Assembly (NCBI GenBank): GCA_004194705.1 | Contig: SADC01000219.1 | Location: forward strand, 1 to 64,000 | Direction of reading: 5' to 3' | DNA length: 64,000 nt | Source of the DNA: Ditylenchus dipsaci | Lineage: Eukaryota > Nematoda > Chromadorea > Rhabditida > Anguinidae | Shown: piece after piece, positions 1-12,606 of the stretch | Layout of the letters: each line of letters starts with the position of its first letter | Position numbering within the stretch: position 1 is the stretch's first letter | Made by a program: the position numbers and the translations under genes | Notes under the pieces: generated by a model | Told to the model about the DNA's origin: nothing | Databases searched by the model: none | Seen by the model: only the letters and a program-made list of their open reading frames with translations

Positions 1-1480
1 AAAACATATGGATTGAAAACTTAAAGATTCCAAAGATCTGTGAAGACGATACTCAAGTACGAGGAATACACTGGATTCGAAAACATGTTCCATTTTACGT
101 ATGAATCCTTTCAAAGACAGTACTAGGCAAAGACTTCCTATAATATCGGAATATAACAGGATCCTACAGATAAGAAATCCATAGTAATATCTAAGACAGT
201 CTAAAAGTATTCTCCTTGTAATAGAAAGGTTATCGCTCAGACTACCGGATTCTTCCTTTTGGTTATGAATAATTTATTTATTAGATATTAACAAAAAAAT
301 AAAAATAAAAAAAATAATAGATTTTATATGACCCTTGATCAGTTAACGTATTCCGGTGCATGGACTGGCTTTCTAATATAGCATTGTATACGGCGGTTAT
401 GATAAAGGCTAGAATTTTACTCAGCTACTTTTTTCCATAACTGTTCTGACTTAGAGACCTTAAGTTTGGGGTAGCTAGTCTGAATATTTGTTTCATTGTT
501 TAAAAATATATATTGTATAATTGCTTAAATAGACAAAATTTGTGTTTTACTACCTTTCCAGACTTCGGCTTTAAAAATACTTTAGACTTTTGTCTTTCAA
601 AATTATATTAGGCTTCTGTTTTCTGAAATCTTTTTAGGATTGCGTATTCTGAAAATTATTTTAGACTCTTTTTTCGCTTTCAAAAATCACCTAGGCTTGG
701 CTATTTTCGAAAGGCTTAGGCTTTCAAATTACATCAAACTTGGATTTTCAAAAGAAATGTATTCCGAAAGTCTCGTTTCTTAGGGAAAAAAAGTTACTGT
801 TTAGACTTAGGTCTTTACATTACAATAAAATCTTATTGATATACGAGGCTCAAGCTTAGAAAAAATAATGAAAATTTGAAAAATTACTGAATTTTTCAAA
901 ATGATGAAAATTGTTTGAACGAAGAACCGCAGTCAATGAATGGAGACGTTCAAAACTTGTAAAATATCTAGATTTCTCTTCTCCTACTCCAGCTACCGCA
1001 CAAAAGGGGGTACTAGACTACTATAGCCCTTTAAAGTGCAAGAACTGCAGCCTTTACATACTAAAATAACACTATGATAAAAAAAATGTCTGTGAAAATT
1101 TTGCTGAGTAAACGCCAACAACACTAGAAAAGGTAAAAAATATCTAGTCTCACCAGCCTACAAATGTTTTCCAGACTAAACATACATACATAACAATATT
1201 TTTAATTTAATTTTTTTACTTCAATATCATCATTTTCAGTCAAATGTGGCACTCGAGGCTGGGTTTTGGGCAGGAGCGAGGATGGTGCTAAACAAGGCTG
1301 GTTCCCGCTAAATTCCTCAAATTACTATAGTTAACTGTTTTTTGGATTGTGTGATAAAGCTTATTACAATTTGTTTTTTTTTGTTTTTTATATTTATTGT
1401 GATTTGTAAAATTTGATTTATTCTAGAAGGGCACAGGCCGATTCACTCTCACACTTTTCACCGTACAATTGACTATTTAA
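1..1480. other. AT-rich stretch without a recognisable gene
   Basis: No coding stretch of convincing composition is seen on either strand. Positions 553-800 hold loose repeats of about 40 bases built on TTTTAGACTT and TTTTCAAAA words, too degenerate to define a unit. Nothing else is recognised. Confidence 0.5.
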
Positions 1481-1692
1481 TTTCCCCTGTTGTTTCTTTT
1501 GCTAATTTTTTTGGCGCTACTTGGTTTTAAAACCGTTAACCACACCATCCCCCCCCTAATAACTTTTAGGCCTAGCCCTCAGGCTTTGGCTTCGGGTCAT
1601 AGGCTCAAAGCCAAACCATTACTAATTTCAGCTTTTTTTAAGAATGATTTTAGCTACCCTAAGAATTATTGTCGAGAACGGGGGTGGTTTAC

Positions 1693-1734
1693 GTGGTGCG
1701 CAGAACAGATAAATTTATCTGTTCTGCGCACCAC
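1693..1734. repeat. Perfect 42-bp palindrome
   Basis: The left half GTGGTGCGCAGAACAGATAA is followed directly by its reverse complement, with no spacer; the centre lies between 1713 and 1714 (AAATTT). It sits just upstream of a larger inverted repeat and may be part of the same element. Confidence 0.95.
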
Positions 1735-1782
1735 AGAGGTTTCAAACCGAGTAGCGTCAAAATTTTCGTCTTTAAAGGGCTG

Positions 1783-1997
1783 ACCTCTTCCTACTTCGGT
1801 GGTCCCCCGCCAATTCAAAAATTTTCCTTGATCATTGGACTTCTGTACGGATTTTTCCGCCACGTTTCTAACAAAACTAGGCCTGAAATCAATTTTAGGC
1901 TTAGTTTGTTAGAACCTAGCGGAAAAATCCGTACAGAAGTCCAATGATCAAGGGAAATTTTTGAATTGGCGGGGACACCAAGTAGGAGAGGTCAGGC
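1783..1997. repeat. Fold-back element, about 80-bp arms
   Basis: The left arm (about 1783-1862) contains TTGATCATTGGACTTCTG, and the right arm (about 1919-1997) holds the reverse complement CAGAAGTCCAATGATCAA. Both arms carry a GGTCCCC/GGGGAC-CC word next to CGCCAATTC. The spacer is about 56 bp with its own short inverted repeat (AACAAACTAAGCC type). No open frame is present, so this is a non-coding hairpin of MITE type. Confidence 0.9.
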
Positions 1998-1999
1998 CT

Positions 2000-3900
2000 T
2001 TTATCAAATTCTTTTTAAATCAAGGTCTTAAACCAAAAGTGTATATAAATGGTTTTCAAGGTTTTAAACAAAAATATAAATGACATTAAAAAATAATAAG
2101 ACTTAAAAAAAAATTTGCAAAAAAACAACCGGGGGGGGGGGGGGTGGAACCAAGGCAAGCTTTTTTGGTGGGTGTTCAAATACATGTGGAATTTCGGATC
2201 GATAGATGCTGAGCTGGCCTCTTCCCTGCCTTCACATGCTAGCCTGCCTGAGGCAGGTTTCGCATACTGAAAAGAAGTAAAAATTACATGAAAAACCCTG
2301 AATAAAAAAACGTTGAAGAGGCGCGAATTTGAAAAAATTGTTCAAAAATCACCAATTTTTCTAAAATCAAGTATTTTTAGGCTTTTTTACGCACCTTGGC
2401 AATTTTCCTTTCTTTATTGACCATTATTTTTCATTTTCACGTTTTTAGATGGCATTTGCGAGGTTAGTCAAAGAGATCAGGTGTCTTTCCGGCTGTTTTG
2501 GCCTTTTTTACCTTTATTACTCATTTTCATGGTTTGCAAATGGCGCACGCTATTTTCCTTTTTTAATTGCCATAATTTATTGGAACGTAGGTAAATAAAT
2601 GCTGCAGCTGGTCTTTTTTGCAGAACGACCAGCTATTTAGCTAGCAAACAAACATGCATACATCATATTCTCACTACATCACACCACTTTGTTTACTCAA
2701 GAAGTCAGCGAGGTCAATTTGAAAGCTGAAACTACAGCTGACCACGCTTATTTTTTAAATTTTCCATATTTTTATAAAGACAACCATTTTTTTATTTTGG
2801 GTTTTTTTTGTTTTTCTTAGTCTTACTTTTACAATTGGGCTCAGCTTGGGTAAGCCAGCGCTCTTTAGTACGGACTGAGGGTCGTTTTATGGCCCTTTTT
2901 TAGGGTGGGGTGGGAGATGGTGCTCGGTGTTATTATTTATGACTCACAGTCAATAGGAACAGGTCGAATTCGACACTAGGTTAAAAAAATTGCTTCTTTT
3001 TCAAAGATACCATATTTCCTGTGATAGGGCGGCCACCCGAATTTGAGCACCCAAAATTAATAGGTTAACAAAAAACAGTTGGTTCGGCGTAAACTGTCTG
3101 AGATCCAGTTCTTACCTTGACTAAAAAAACTCTAATAATTCATTCAGTTGCGTTTACCACTCTTTTGTTCGGTTAATTCCAGGATATGTTGGCTGATTGC
3201 TTTGTGAGCAAACTCACTACCTAATTTTCAAATGCCAAGTTCCAATGAGAGCAAAAAATTGTATTGCATTGAAATCCATCAACCCATTTCCACATTCTAA
3301 AGCACATGCTACATCAACAAATTAATTTAGTGAGCTATTTGAAAAAAGACAAATAGGCATGTAATTACGTAGAACACCTTATAATTATTCACCCTTTTTT
3401 TATTATTACTATTATTTTATATTATAAACTAAACAATATTTTTTTTTTCAAAAAAATTGTCTATCAGATTGTTCAAAAATTTTATTTGTATTTTTTTAAC
3501 AACACACAACAAATTACTTCGGTTGATAGTCTTCTCACTGCTTGGTCAGTGTCTTTCGAAGCTCACCAGATCCGCGAGTGCTCACAAAAAAGCCGCGAAA
3601 CTTGCACTTAAAGAATCGCTTGACGAAGGTTTTGATTTTCCGCTCACAAGGGACATCCACGAACTGGCAAAACTCGATCCGATTATTTTAATGAGTCTAT
3701 CTTGTAGAGAATGCTCAATTTACTATACTAAATTTTGATATAGCGGCCCATAGCAAGAAAAATAAAATATGGAGGCTTGATAAACATCAAGCTTGAAACT
3801 GCCTTGGTTCCCCCTGTCGATCTTCGAAAACATATTTTCTGCAGTCAGATCTCGATATAGGGATATCTTCGAAATTTCGGTCCTCAGCAGGGTCCAGCAC
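2000..3900. other. Repeat-poor AT-rich stretch, no gene recognised
   Basis: It contains a G run at about 2131-2145, then a reverse copy of the dispersed GCCTTGG-TTCC word (about 2144-2160), and a forward copy at 3801-3816 (GCCTTGGTTCCCCCTG). A short open stretch at 3546-3738 has gene-like composition but no clear splice context or known family. Confidence 0.4.
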
Positions 3901-3960
3901 TATTTTTAAGCCGTTTCTTGAAAAAGTGTTGGACCCAGTGGGAATAGAACTTTTAGGGGT

Positions 3961-4230
3961 ACAGTCGAACCTGGATAACGGACACTCCCAAAAGTTCGTT
4001 CCTCAGCTGGTCCGACACTTTTTTAGACCTTTTTTCGAATATTTTTGTCAACTCTGTTTTGACAGTCTGGTCGTAAATATCGCAACGATGCCGATTTTGT
4101 CTATCATTTTTCAATATACAAAAAAAATTCATTCAAAAAAATAAAAACTTAACATAAAATCTATTTCAGAGATAGGGTGTCCGTTTATTGAGGTTTTGTT
4201 TTTTTTACAATTTTTTTATTTTTCGATGCT
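3961..4230. mobile_element. Pogo-type MITE, one end plus internal part
   Basis: It begins TACAGTCGAACCTGGATAA, the terminal pattern (TA, then CAGTC-A-C) shared with several elements here. Its interior matches the interior of the element at 5214-5863: the shared words include CGAATATTTTTGTCAACTCTG and GATAGGGTGTCCGTTTATT. It lacks the roughly 250-bp insertion that the second copy carries. A matching right end was not found, so it is probably truncated. No transposase is encoded. Confidence 0.6.
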
Positions 4231-4862
4231 TTAGTTTTATTGGGACACCCTGTAGGTCCTCAATGTAGGGGTACGGCGTATAAACACGTCGAAAGGCAAA
4301 GCCGACGTTGGTTCTTTTGAATGTGACCCTGTTTGTCTGCTGTTTTTTGTTTAAACGACAGCCTAAAAAGTTAGTTTCCGCCTAGGGTTCGACACTTTTT
4401 CATTCCAGAATTAAAATTTTTCTTTGGTCTTTTGTCAGTTTTTTTCATCGATCTGGTCCAAAAAGTCGCAAGGATTCCAATTTTGTAATTCATTTTTCTA
4501 AATCACGCTATATAAGCGGAGATATGAGGTCCGTTAACTTACTAAAACATGTCAATTTTCATAAAACTTGTTTTTCTGAATCCAAAGATACCACCAGAAA
4601 GCTGGATTGGAATGCTTTATTTCTGTGAGACAGATTTTGTTTCCATAGAATTATAAAAAGATATAGTCAGAAAAGTTGGCGAGCTCACTCTGCCAAGCGG
4701 TAATTCAAACTTCTGTTTGTTCAAACTCCTTGAATTTCTAATGAAATGATGAATAGTGCAAGACACATTTTTTCTCTAACGGTCTGCTAGCAGCCAAGAC
4801 TATCCATTTGTTGAGCAAAAGAAATGAACAGCATATATAATAGATTTTTTTTCTTTATCATC

Positions 4863-4981
4863 GCTTACGACCATACACGTTGAAAGTACGCCATCCCGTC
4901 CGATCTGGCAATGTCAAGCAACGTTGGGCTCGACTAGTACTTGGATCGGAGACGTCCTGGGAATCTCGGGTGTTGTAAGCC
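4863..4981 (+). rRNA. 5S ribosomal RNA, nematode type (possibly diverged)
   Basis: About 119 bases start GCTTACGACCATA and end GTTGTAAGCC, so the 5' and 3' ends pair to form helix I. The internal control region is recognisable through CATCCCGTCCGATCTGG, AAGCAACGTTG, AGTACTTGGATCGGAGACG and CCTGGGAA. This resembles worm 5S RNA rather than arthropod or vertebrate 5S. A T-rich stretch (TTTTATTTTTA) just downstream fits RNA polymerase III termination. Two small differences from the usual sequence are visible, a missing C in CCATACACG and an altered GGCAATGTCAAGC, so it may be a dispersed variant or pseudogene, or may hold sequencing errors. No spliced-leader gene is seen beside it. Confidence 0.88.
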
Positions 4982-5213
4982 TAATTTTATTTTTATCATT
5001 ATTTTTGTCTCTTTTATGATTTTTATACCTTTTTTCTTACCGCATCACAACTACTGTTTTTCAGTTTCACCATAGCGTTGCTTCTACACCACATTTTGCA
5101 TCAACCTTCTACTGTTGTTTCGTCACTAAATACCATTGATTTCGATTTTTTTTTTCAATTTTGGGATGGATGAAAGACAAGCTTTAATTTGGGGGCGAGG
5201 GTGTGATGTGATA

Positions 5214-5863
5214 CAGTCAAGCTTGGATAAACTGACACCTCAAAAGTTCGTTCCCCAGCTCGGTCCGACATTTTTTTAGACCTATTTTCTAATATTTGAC
5301 CCACTATAGAATACCCCCCCCCCCCCAAAAAAATTTTTCCTTCTGAAACTTAAGTAAAGACTACCCAAATTTATGTCCCAGACCCCGGAAAATGTGCGCA
5401 AACTCTTCATTAGTCACAACATCCGTACGCTGGCCTACCCCAAGCCTAAGGGTAAGCCTAAATTGTTGTTTGCAAGGTAGTTACAGCATTTTTTAAAGGT
5501 CGGATTTTGGGGGGGGGGGTGGGAGTATATTCTATAGTAGCGCCGAATATTTTTGTCAACTCTGTTTTGTTATATATATCGCACGATGCCGTTTTGCCTA
5601 TCATTTTTCAATATACAAAAAATTTCATTCAAAAAATAAAAAACTTAACATAACATCTATTTCAGAGATAGGGTGTCCGTTTATTAAGGTTTTGTTTTTT
5701 TTACAATTTTTTTATTTTTTGAGGCAGAATAAAAGTTCTTGGATTTTGAAAAACGACCGGAAAGTCGTCATGCTTGCGATATTTGCGACCTGACTGTCAA
5801 AACATAATTGACAAAACATTCAAATTCAACTTGCGGGGGCGTCTGTTTATCCAGGTTCGAGTG
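5214..5863. mobile_element. Pogo-type MITE with a second element inserted
   Basis: The ends are TA-CAGTCAAGCTTGGATAAAC on the left and GTTTATCCAGGTTCGAGTG-TA on the right, with TA on both sides (5212-5213, 5864-5865). The interior matches 3961-4230, but about 5290-5545 is extra. That insert is itself an inverted repeat: it opens ACTATAGAAT plus a C run and closes with a G run plus ATTCTATAGT. A lone end of the same insert family is at about 12311-12360. Non-coding. Confidence 0.8.
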
Positions 5864-5869
5864 TATTAC

Positions 5870-8355
5870 TATATCGAGGTAAAACTGTGGAAAATGCACA
5901 AGGGGACTAAGTTAATTTTGTACAAATTTCTAAATTCTTTTAAGCCTTTAGATTTTATTTTTTTTCTCGTCCCGATAATTTAAAATTTTGTACAGTAAAT
6001 CGGCTACACTCTAAAATATAGGCTTATCAGAATAGTCGAGTTGAATTTGCCAGTTCGTGGATGTCAATTGTCAGTTCGGAACTCTTCGCCCTTGAACTGA
6101 TCCTGCAGCTAACATAAGAGCTGGAAGACCATCCACGTCATGTCGGTTGAGTAGAGCTGCTGCTGTCCAATATATTGTCGATATTTCTCGTCGATATTGC
6201 TCATCCTTTAGGTCGTGGCCCAAAACCACGACTTATGTATGAAGACTTTCTCCAGCTATTCTTGTTGTCCTTCTCAAAAAATCGCTGATGCTTCCGCATA
6301 TCATTTACCAGAGACGAAATCTAAACTTCAAGATAAATGAAATTTAGATAAAGAGCAATTTTATCGATATTATATTTTGGTTTTTCTCAATTTTCTTATT
6401 TTTCACCAACGTGAAATGTTTATATATAACTTTAGCCAATTTTTACTTTTCGCTCAAAATGCCTTGTTTTACAGGCCTTTTTCAAAAAAAAAGCCAATAC
6501 TGAAACTCCTGTCCAATCCAATTTTCTAAATCTAACCGACAAAAAGGTGGACACTGGTCACTTTGAGTGGACACTAGCCAAAAGAGAGCCCGAGGAAGGT
6601 TTAGTATGCCATATCCAACGGGCTACCAAGTCTTTTGGATCAAAATTAATTGAGTGGGTGGGCAAAAATCCAAAATAGTCATCAAGTTCGATTCCCACCC
6701 AGACCATGCACACTTTTTGCCAACTGTATTATTGGCTCAATTTATATTTCAGTCATCAAAACTCAATCGTCAGAATTAAGGCGTTGCAAAGTTGGTGATT
6801 ATAATAATAACCGCTATGTCTCAGAAAACACATAAGTCAAGCCTCCTTAATGGAAGCGTGGGAATCGCACAAACAAGCAGCACCAATTAATAGACTTAGC
6901 ATTTAAGCCTCCCCCCTTCCGGCCACTCTCATTAGAAGCTAGTTTGTCTAGTCAGCAGCACATCCTGTGCTTCTCGCCTACGCTCAACACTCAGCTTGGC
7001 AGTCAAATATGGTCCTGATTAAGTTCATTTGATCTTCATGTGCTTAAATAATTTTTTTAACTGCTTATTCTGCTGTTCCTGCAAATTTTTCGATTGCAAA
7101 TTGGCTTTTTTAAAATTTTTATTGCAAATATTTGCAATTTTTTTCAGCTAAGGCAAAGCATTAGACTAGAGTTGCGGAATTGACCGGTTTTTCGGCCGTT
7201 TGACCGATCAAATGACCGAATTGTTAATGATCGGTGATTTCACAACTATACATTAGACGCATGGTAGTCAAGGCACGTTAGGACGGGCTCAAACGTGTCA
7301 CAGCCTTTCAACTCAATCAAAACGGGCTGTAGATGAATTATGAAAATTTTGCGCGAAATTCATCTGAATTTAACAAAAAAAAATAAGTAAAAACGGAGAT
7401 TCGCAGAATTCTTTTGCTATAAAAATGAGAAATTGGTCCAGTTTTGTCTAGTCTTCGTTGAGAATAGATTTTAGTCGAACTTGTTGTTCAAATTTAAAAA
7501 TCTCAAAATCTTATATTACTGACCTATATCTAATTTTCGGTTTTAGGTCGAACGGGCTAATACAAATTTTGCTAAAATTATGAAAAATTGAAGGCATCCA
7601 GAGGTGGGTCGAACTCGTGACACTATGAAAAAAGCCTGGTTTTAGCGTTCGCACAACACAATTCAATGCTTTGACCACTGCGTCATGAAATTTGATAAAA
7701 AAAACAATTACTTACTGCCTATTTGAAAAATCCGTATTGCCTCTTGAACCGCAAAAAGTTAAATTGGGAAAGGCGCAAATTCAAAAAAAACGAAAAAATA
7801 GACAAACGCTTTCATAGATATTGATGAAGAAAAGTAGCTAAATTGTTAAATTTTGATTTTCGCAGCTATTTTTGCACAAAACTATTGGTTCACCCCACAC
7901 CAGATCCCACTCAAAAACAAACAAATACAAAAATTGCAAATAACAACAATTTTCAAAACAAAAAAGCTGACAAATTCCAAACTTACATTCTTGGACTCTC
8001 CACAATTTTTTTAAACTTCCGTATTTTTATTGCCATTTTGTTTTGTAGCTAAATCAACCAGTCAAATGTCAAAACTACATTAGCAACATCAAATCCAAGG
8101 GTTTTGTGAAAAGAAATAGAAATTGCGTTTGGGCACATGGTTTGCAGTTCAGAGAAATTCACAGGCAACCAGTTTTCTACAAATTGTTGCTTTTATTAGC
8201 AGTCTTTTTTGTGTTGTGCTTTGAATGTGGGAAGACTCTTTGGAGGTCGATCTGATCCAAATTATAAAAGGAGTTTATTTCTTTGGAGTTTACTTTCAGA
8301 TTTTCAAATTTTTTCATTTTTTAATATATTTTTCGTTAGGAATTTTTGGCTAAAT
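5870..8355. other. Gene-free AT-rich stretch
   Basis: No exon-like open stretch with splice sites was found. The only structured item seen is a tRNA-like sequence at 7601-7690 (separate entry). Confidence 0.4.
7601..7690 (-). repeat. tRNA-derived (SINE-like) sequence
   Basis: Read on the minus strand it has an A-box-like TGACGCAGTGGTC and, about 50 bases later, a B-box-like GAGTTCGACCC. The arms do not fold into a full tRNA, so it is a tRNA-derived repeat rather than a working tRNA. Confidence 0.5.
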
Positions 8356-8360
8356 TTACC

Positions 8361-8572
8361 TTGACCCCACCTGTAAATCAGCTTGGGGGACCAAGGCAAA
8401 AAATTTTCAGTTTAAATTTAAATTTATAAATTTCTAAATAAGTCTCAAAAACAATATTTTTGCACTTTTTGATTTTTTTATGAAAAAAAAATATTAGTAT
8501 TGAAAAATGGAAAAATTTCGCCTTGGTCCCTAAGCTGATTTGCTGGTGGGGTCAAGGTTAATTGAGTGATGG
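8361..8572. repeat. Fold-back with outward-facing GCCTTGGTCCC motifs
   Basis: The left arm reads CCTTGACCCCACCTG, then AATCAGCTTGGGGGACC, then AAGGC. The right arm is the reverse complement, with GCCTTGGTCCCTAAGCTGAT and then GGTGGGGTCAAGG. The arms are about 50 bp and the spacer of about 120 bp is almost pure A/T. Non-coding hairpin. Confidence 0.9.
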
Positions 8573-9815
8573 GGTTAAGGTACAGTGCTCCGAATTTTTG
8601 ATTTATGGTCTCTAAAGAAAAGACAGTCCACTTTTTGCAGCAATCATTTTTCTTCACTGTCAATTTTAATTTGTCTTACATCCATTTGAATTTCAGTCCT
8701 CATCAGAGGCTGCTGTTATAGTCTTTAGGGTTTTCCGGTGGCCATTTGACAACACTTTTTCAAATTTCGAAACCGAATTCGCATTCAGCATGGTCAACAT
8801 TATTATAAAACAACTCTTCCAATCAAAAATTTCTGGTGAAAATTTGAATTCCTCTTGAGACAACAAGCAGTTGAAAAATTAGAAAAATTTATATTTTTAA
8901 ATAATTTTTGTCTCGACGAGATTTTGAAAGTTGACATTAGATTTTGGATTTATTAGTAAAGATAGCTCAGTTGTTCTTCCACAAGTTACACTTTACAGCC
9001 TACAAAAAAGGCTACTACAGTTTTTCACCCTTTTTGAGTCAGGATAAAAAATTCAAATAATACCTATAGCAAAATTTTTTTCCAAAAGATATTTTTGAAC
9101 GTAAAAAACAAAAGACAATAATTAGGGGTCCATGCGTAATAGTACAATTTTTCGGTCTATAAATAGCCCAAAAGCAGCTTTTTTAATTAATCTAGCTGAA
9201 TATGCACTAATTAGATTGCCTTACTCAAACAACTTCCTTAATTGCCAAAACTTGGCTTATGACGTTGTGTATTATTGTTCTGCAGCCGTACTTATCCATT
9301 TTTCTTCCTGCTTCCAGTAAATTAAACGGCCCACCCACTCCTAATTGTTTTTGATGAGCGGCATAAATACATGCTAAATACACTTGTTTTTTGAGTAGTA
9401 CTTTTGGCTGATTGCTTAAGCGGCGGTTGGTATTTGGTCGCAGGCTTTTTTACTTTTATCAATTTGCTGGCATTGTATTTTTTATTTTAGTTTCATTTAG
9501 CTATATCTTCAGCAATTACTTTAACCAAAGTCAGAAATAACAATTTTTTCTGCGAAAATCTTGAACTTTGAATCGGCGCCTGATTTATTTTTGTAATTTT
9601 TCATCCAGTTGCAGATATAGCAATGACGAAAGCTTCGAACCGTTATTTGAATGTTTGGGGTTTTCTTTGACCGCAAGACTAAATATGAAAAGAATTAACA
9701 AGAAAAACATACTTTGTCAGGTGCTCTATCTTCAGCTGGCAATATCGCTTCCATCCACCCTGTAGCACAGTTAATCTCCACTACAGTTAACTTTCCAGTA
9801 CAATAAAACCGTAAA
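8573..9815. other. Gene-free AT-rich stretch
   Basis: No recognisable gene or element. The open stretches here are short, of low complexity and lack consistent splice signals. Confidence 0.35.
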
Positions 9816-9829
9816 AGCACAAGTGGCTA

Positions 9830-10520
9830 AAGTGCTTTCTGATGGGGTTGCCCAAAAAGAGGTTTTCACCACTTTTTGTGCGTTTTCGCTGCTGAAACGT
9901 GTATAAAACATGTTTTTAGGTCCCGGTCGACCACTTTTAGAAAAAAAAAATTCGCCAAAATCGACTTTTTGCCTTGGATGACCAAGGTTAGGGGTCCTGG
10001 AGGGTATCTGGATTCCATGAAAAGATGGAATTTGAACATACTTTTAGTAACTGGGACCTAGGGCATGAAGAGATTCTGGTATGTATACATCTTTATGCAT
10101 CCAGAGTCACTTTCGAGTGATTTGTGTCTAAGGTATGTGGTGTGCGCATCTCAACTCCAAGCCCCCAAGCTTCCTTGGCCCCCGAAGAGGGCGCAGGTGG
10201 CTTGGGAGTTAGAGATGCGCGCACTCACTTACCTTAAACATAATTCCGAGACTATTGATCAAAAATGCATTTAGAGAGTCTTTTTACCCAAATCCAGTAA
10301 CCAAAACAGGGTACTCTTATGTATATAAAAATTGAGTATCCGACCCTAGTACCCTTTACCTTGGTCCCCAATGCAAAAAGTCGATTTTTGGTGAAATATT
10401 TTTACTTTCCGAAAAATTGTCGACCGGGCCCTAAAAACATGTGTTCTACACTTTTGAGCAGCTAAAACGCACAAAAAAGTGGTTAAAACCTCTTTTAGGG
10501 CAACCCCATCATAAGGCACT
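9830..10520. repeat. Large fold-back element enclosing a second palindrome
   Basis: The left arm (about 9830-10010) runs from GGGGTTGCCC through AAACATGTTTTTAGG to CGACTTTTTGCCTTGG. The right arm (about 10340-10520) runs in reverse from CCTTGGTCCCCAATGC through CCTAAAAACATGTG to GGGCAACCCC. The space between holds a separate palindrome (10064-10262). The open frames here are by-products of the arms; no transposase is present. Confidence 0.88.
10064..10262. repeat. Inner palindrome shared with 50945-51120
   Basis: The core is GTCTAAGGTATGTG, GTGCGCATCTCAACTCC, AAGCCCCCAAGC, a short loop, and the reverse arm GGAGTTAGAGATGCGCGCAC with TTACCTTAAAC. The flanks ATGCATCCAGAGTC and TGATCAAAAATGCAT also recur at 50.9-51.1 kb, in reverse orientation. 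It is therefore a mobile unit independent of the surrounding arms. Confidence 0.85.
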
Positions 10521-10526
10521 CCTGCC

Positions 10527-10744
10527 GCCAAGTGCCTCCTCCAAAGAGTATTTTTTTCTAAGCCTACCATTTTCGGTTCCCTTGATTTTTTGTCAGCCCA
10601 TCCATTACAATGTGGAGTGTGCTGGTATTTGGCCACGAAGCGGCCAAATAACCTTGGTATTGTCAATGCAAAATGTGTAAAATAAGTGAAAAATGAAAAA
10701 GTAGGCTTAGAGAAAAATACTTTTTGAAGGGAGCGGCACTTGGC
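10527..10744. repeat. Fold-back element, about 45-bp arms
   Basis: The left arm is GCCAAGTGCC followed by AAGAGTATTTTTTTCTAAGC; the right arm is GCTTAGAGAAAAATACTTTT followed by GGCACTTGGC. A smaller hairpin (TTTGGCCACGAAGCGGCCAAA) and a CCTTGGTATTG word lie inside. Confidence 0.85.
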
Positions 10745-12600
10745 CTGCTGTACAATAAAGCCATACAAAATTGAGCTCACAACAAAATTGCGGCAGTTCA
10801 AAAATTTTCAAAAATATTTCAAATTACGCTGTATTCATTCTCGGTATTCGCCCACCAAAACTTTTTATTTTGCACACGCAGCTTTTCTAAAAATTAAATT
10901 TTTCCAGAATGACACCATAGACTCAAACACGCAACAAATATTAAATTTACAAAGAACAGAGGTTATTTTCCAGCAATGATCAGCTGCTAATGCCTTTTGA
11001 AAAATTCTAAAAGGTTATTTAGCAGGCAAATTATTCTGCTATTTGATTTATGCACATTTCGCACACTGCCACTTAAATAATAATTTTGATGTAATTTGTA
11101 GGTGTTCCAAACATGCGTAATTGCTATTTTCAAAGGTCTTGCGAAAATAAAAACAACTACCTAGCAGATGGTTTTTAGGCAGCCTTTTTAAAAGGACTGC
11201 CTAAAAACACCCTCGCTTTGCACAAATAGGTTATTTTAATCAGATTTATTATGGAACAAAATTTCTAACTAGATTTACTTGTACAGCTATTGCTGCTGTT
11301 CAACTATGTAGGTTTGGCATTTTTTGTTCACATTTTTTTGAATGACGAACAATTTTTTTCTAAATGTGTCATTTTGGGGAAAAAAAACCCTTCAGTTTTG
11401 CGTAAATATGACAAATTGTGTGGAAATTTTAGTGAATTAACAGGATGGCACAAAAAATTTGGCAGTTTTGAAATTAGTTTAGTGGTTTTTGTAAATTCCA
11501 ACTTTCAGAAGTTTTTTTCAATATTTTTGACTTTTTTATTTTAAAAAATTGAAAATTTTTCAAATTCCCGCCAGAACATTTTTTCCTTTAATGTTTTTTT
11601 AGCTACTGTTAAATTTGCGCTTATTAAAATTTTGATAAATTTTTAAATTTAACTTTTTAGGTAAACGCGAATTGTTATTTTAGTCATTTTATTTATTTTA
11701 GTCATTTTGAATTTTTTGACTGTTTTTTGATCTTTTCAAAAAAGGTTTTGACGGCAGACAGCCTTATGGATACCAGCGTAAAAATTGAAGTGATCAAGGT
11801 TTTTGAATCTTAGCCTCTTTAACAGCACTCTTATAATTTTTTTTCAAAGCTAACTGAAGAAATTCTATTGCTACCAATGTAAAAAAGTTTTAATTAATTT
11901 AACTTTGCCATGATAACTTTTTTTCTTTGCCCTTTTAAATAAAACCTTCAGCTATTATCTTTTTATGAACAACTAAAGCGGCTACTAAAATATTAAAATT
12001 TCCTGTCCATATTTTCTCATAGCCCAAAAATGGTTTAGCTCTTACTTTTTACTAAACTTTCAATGGCCGAAACTACTCACCCAATTTTATGATGACAACT
12101 CAAATTTCAAATTTCCCAAATAGTAGTTCTAGTTAAATTCCCACCTCCAAGCTCCTAAAAAATGGCTATAGTGGTTCAAAGTCCATTTGAAGCAGCAATT
12201 CAAAACACGAGAATAAAACTGACGGACTTTCGTATAAGTCGATAAGAAAACTATGCTTCGAAGCGGGATCGAACCTACTACCAACTTTATACCGTCAATA
12301 CCGTCCGATTGATGGGGGAAGGGGGGGGAGGTGGTGGTGTTTGCTATTCTATACTAGCGCCGAAAACTCAAATCGAGTAAAAAGGAGTGAAAAATTCCGA
12401 ACAGTAGCAAGAATCGAACTGACGAGTGATAACAGTCCACTACTGCTTTACCATTGCAGTACAGTGGCTGATGGGTATTGGAAGCGTTTTCATAATATAT
12501 TGCCGGAAAAATCTCTACATAATTTAATTTCAAAATAATTATTTTTTGTAATTCATTTTCTACCTGGATATATACTGGATTAATTTCCACCTCCAACTTC
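10745..12600. other. Gene-free AT-rich stretch
   Basis: Low-complexity A/T sequence. At 11180-11207 a short inverted repeat (TTTTTAGGCAG-CC / CTGCCTAAAAA) is seen. A G-rich element end (about 12311-12360, TATTCTATACTAGCGCCGAA) matches the insert in the MITE at 5.3-5.5 kb. No gene recognised. Confidence 0.4.
12405..12474 (-). repeat. tRNA-derived (SINE-like) sequence
   Basis: The minus strand shows AATGGTAAAGCAGTAGTGG (A-box-like) and CAGTTCGATTCTTGC (B-box-like) at roughly tRNA spacing. The acceptor ends do not pair. It is probably a decayed tRNA-derived repeat. Confidence 0.5.
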
Positions 12601-12606
12601 CCAAAC

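Noticed and set aside
3546..3738. Possible exon reading HKKAAKLALKESLDEGFDF
   Set aside because: Composition is gene-like, but there is no clear acceptor, partner exon or known family; kept only as a note.
10346..10801. 151-aa minus-strand open frame
   Set aside because: It runs across two fold-back arms that recur in reverse nearby; no family similarity or splice structure.
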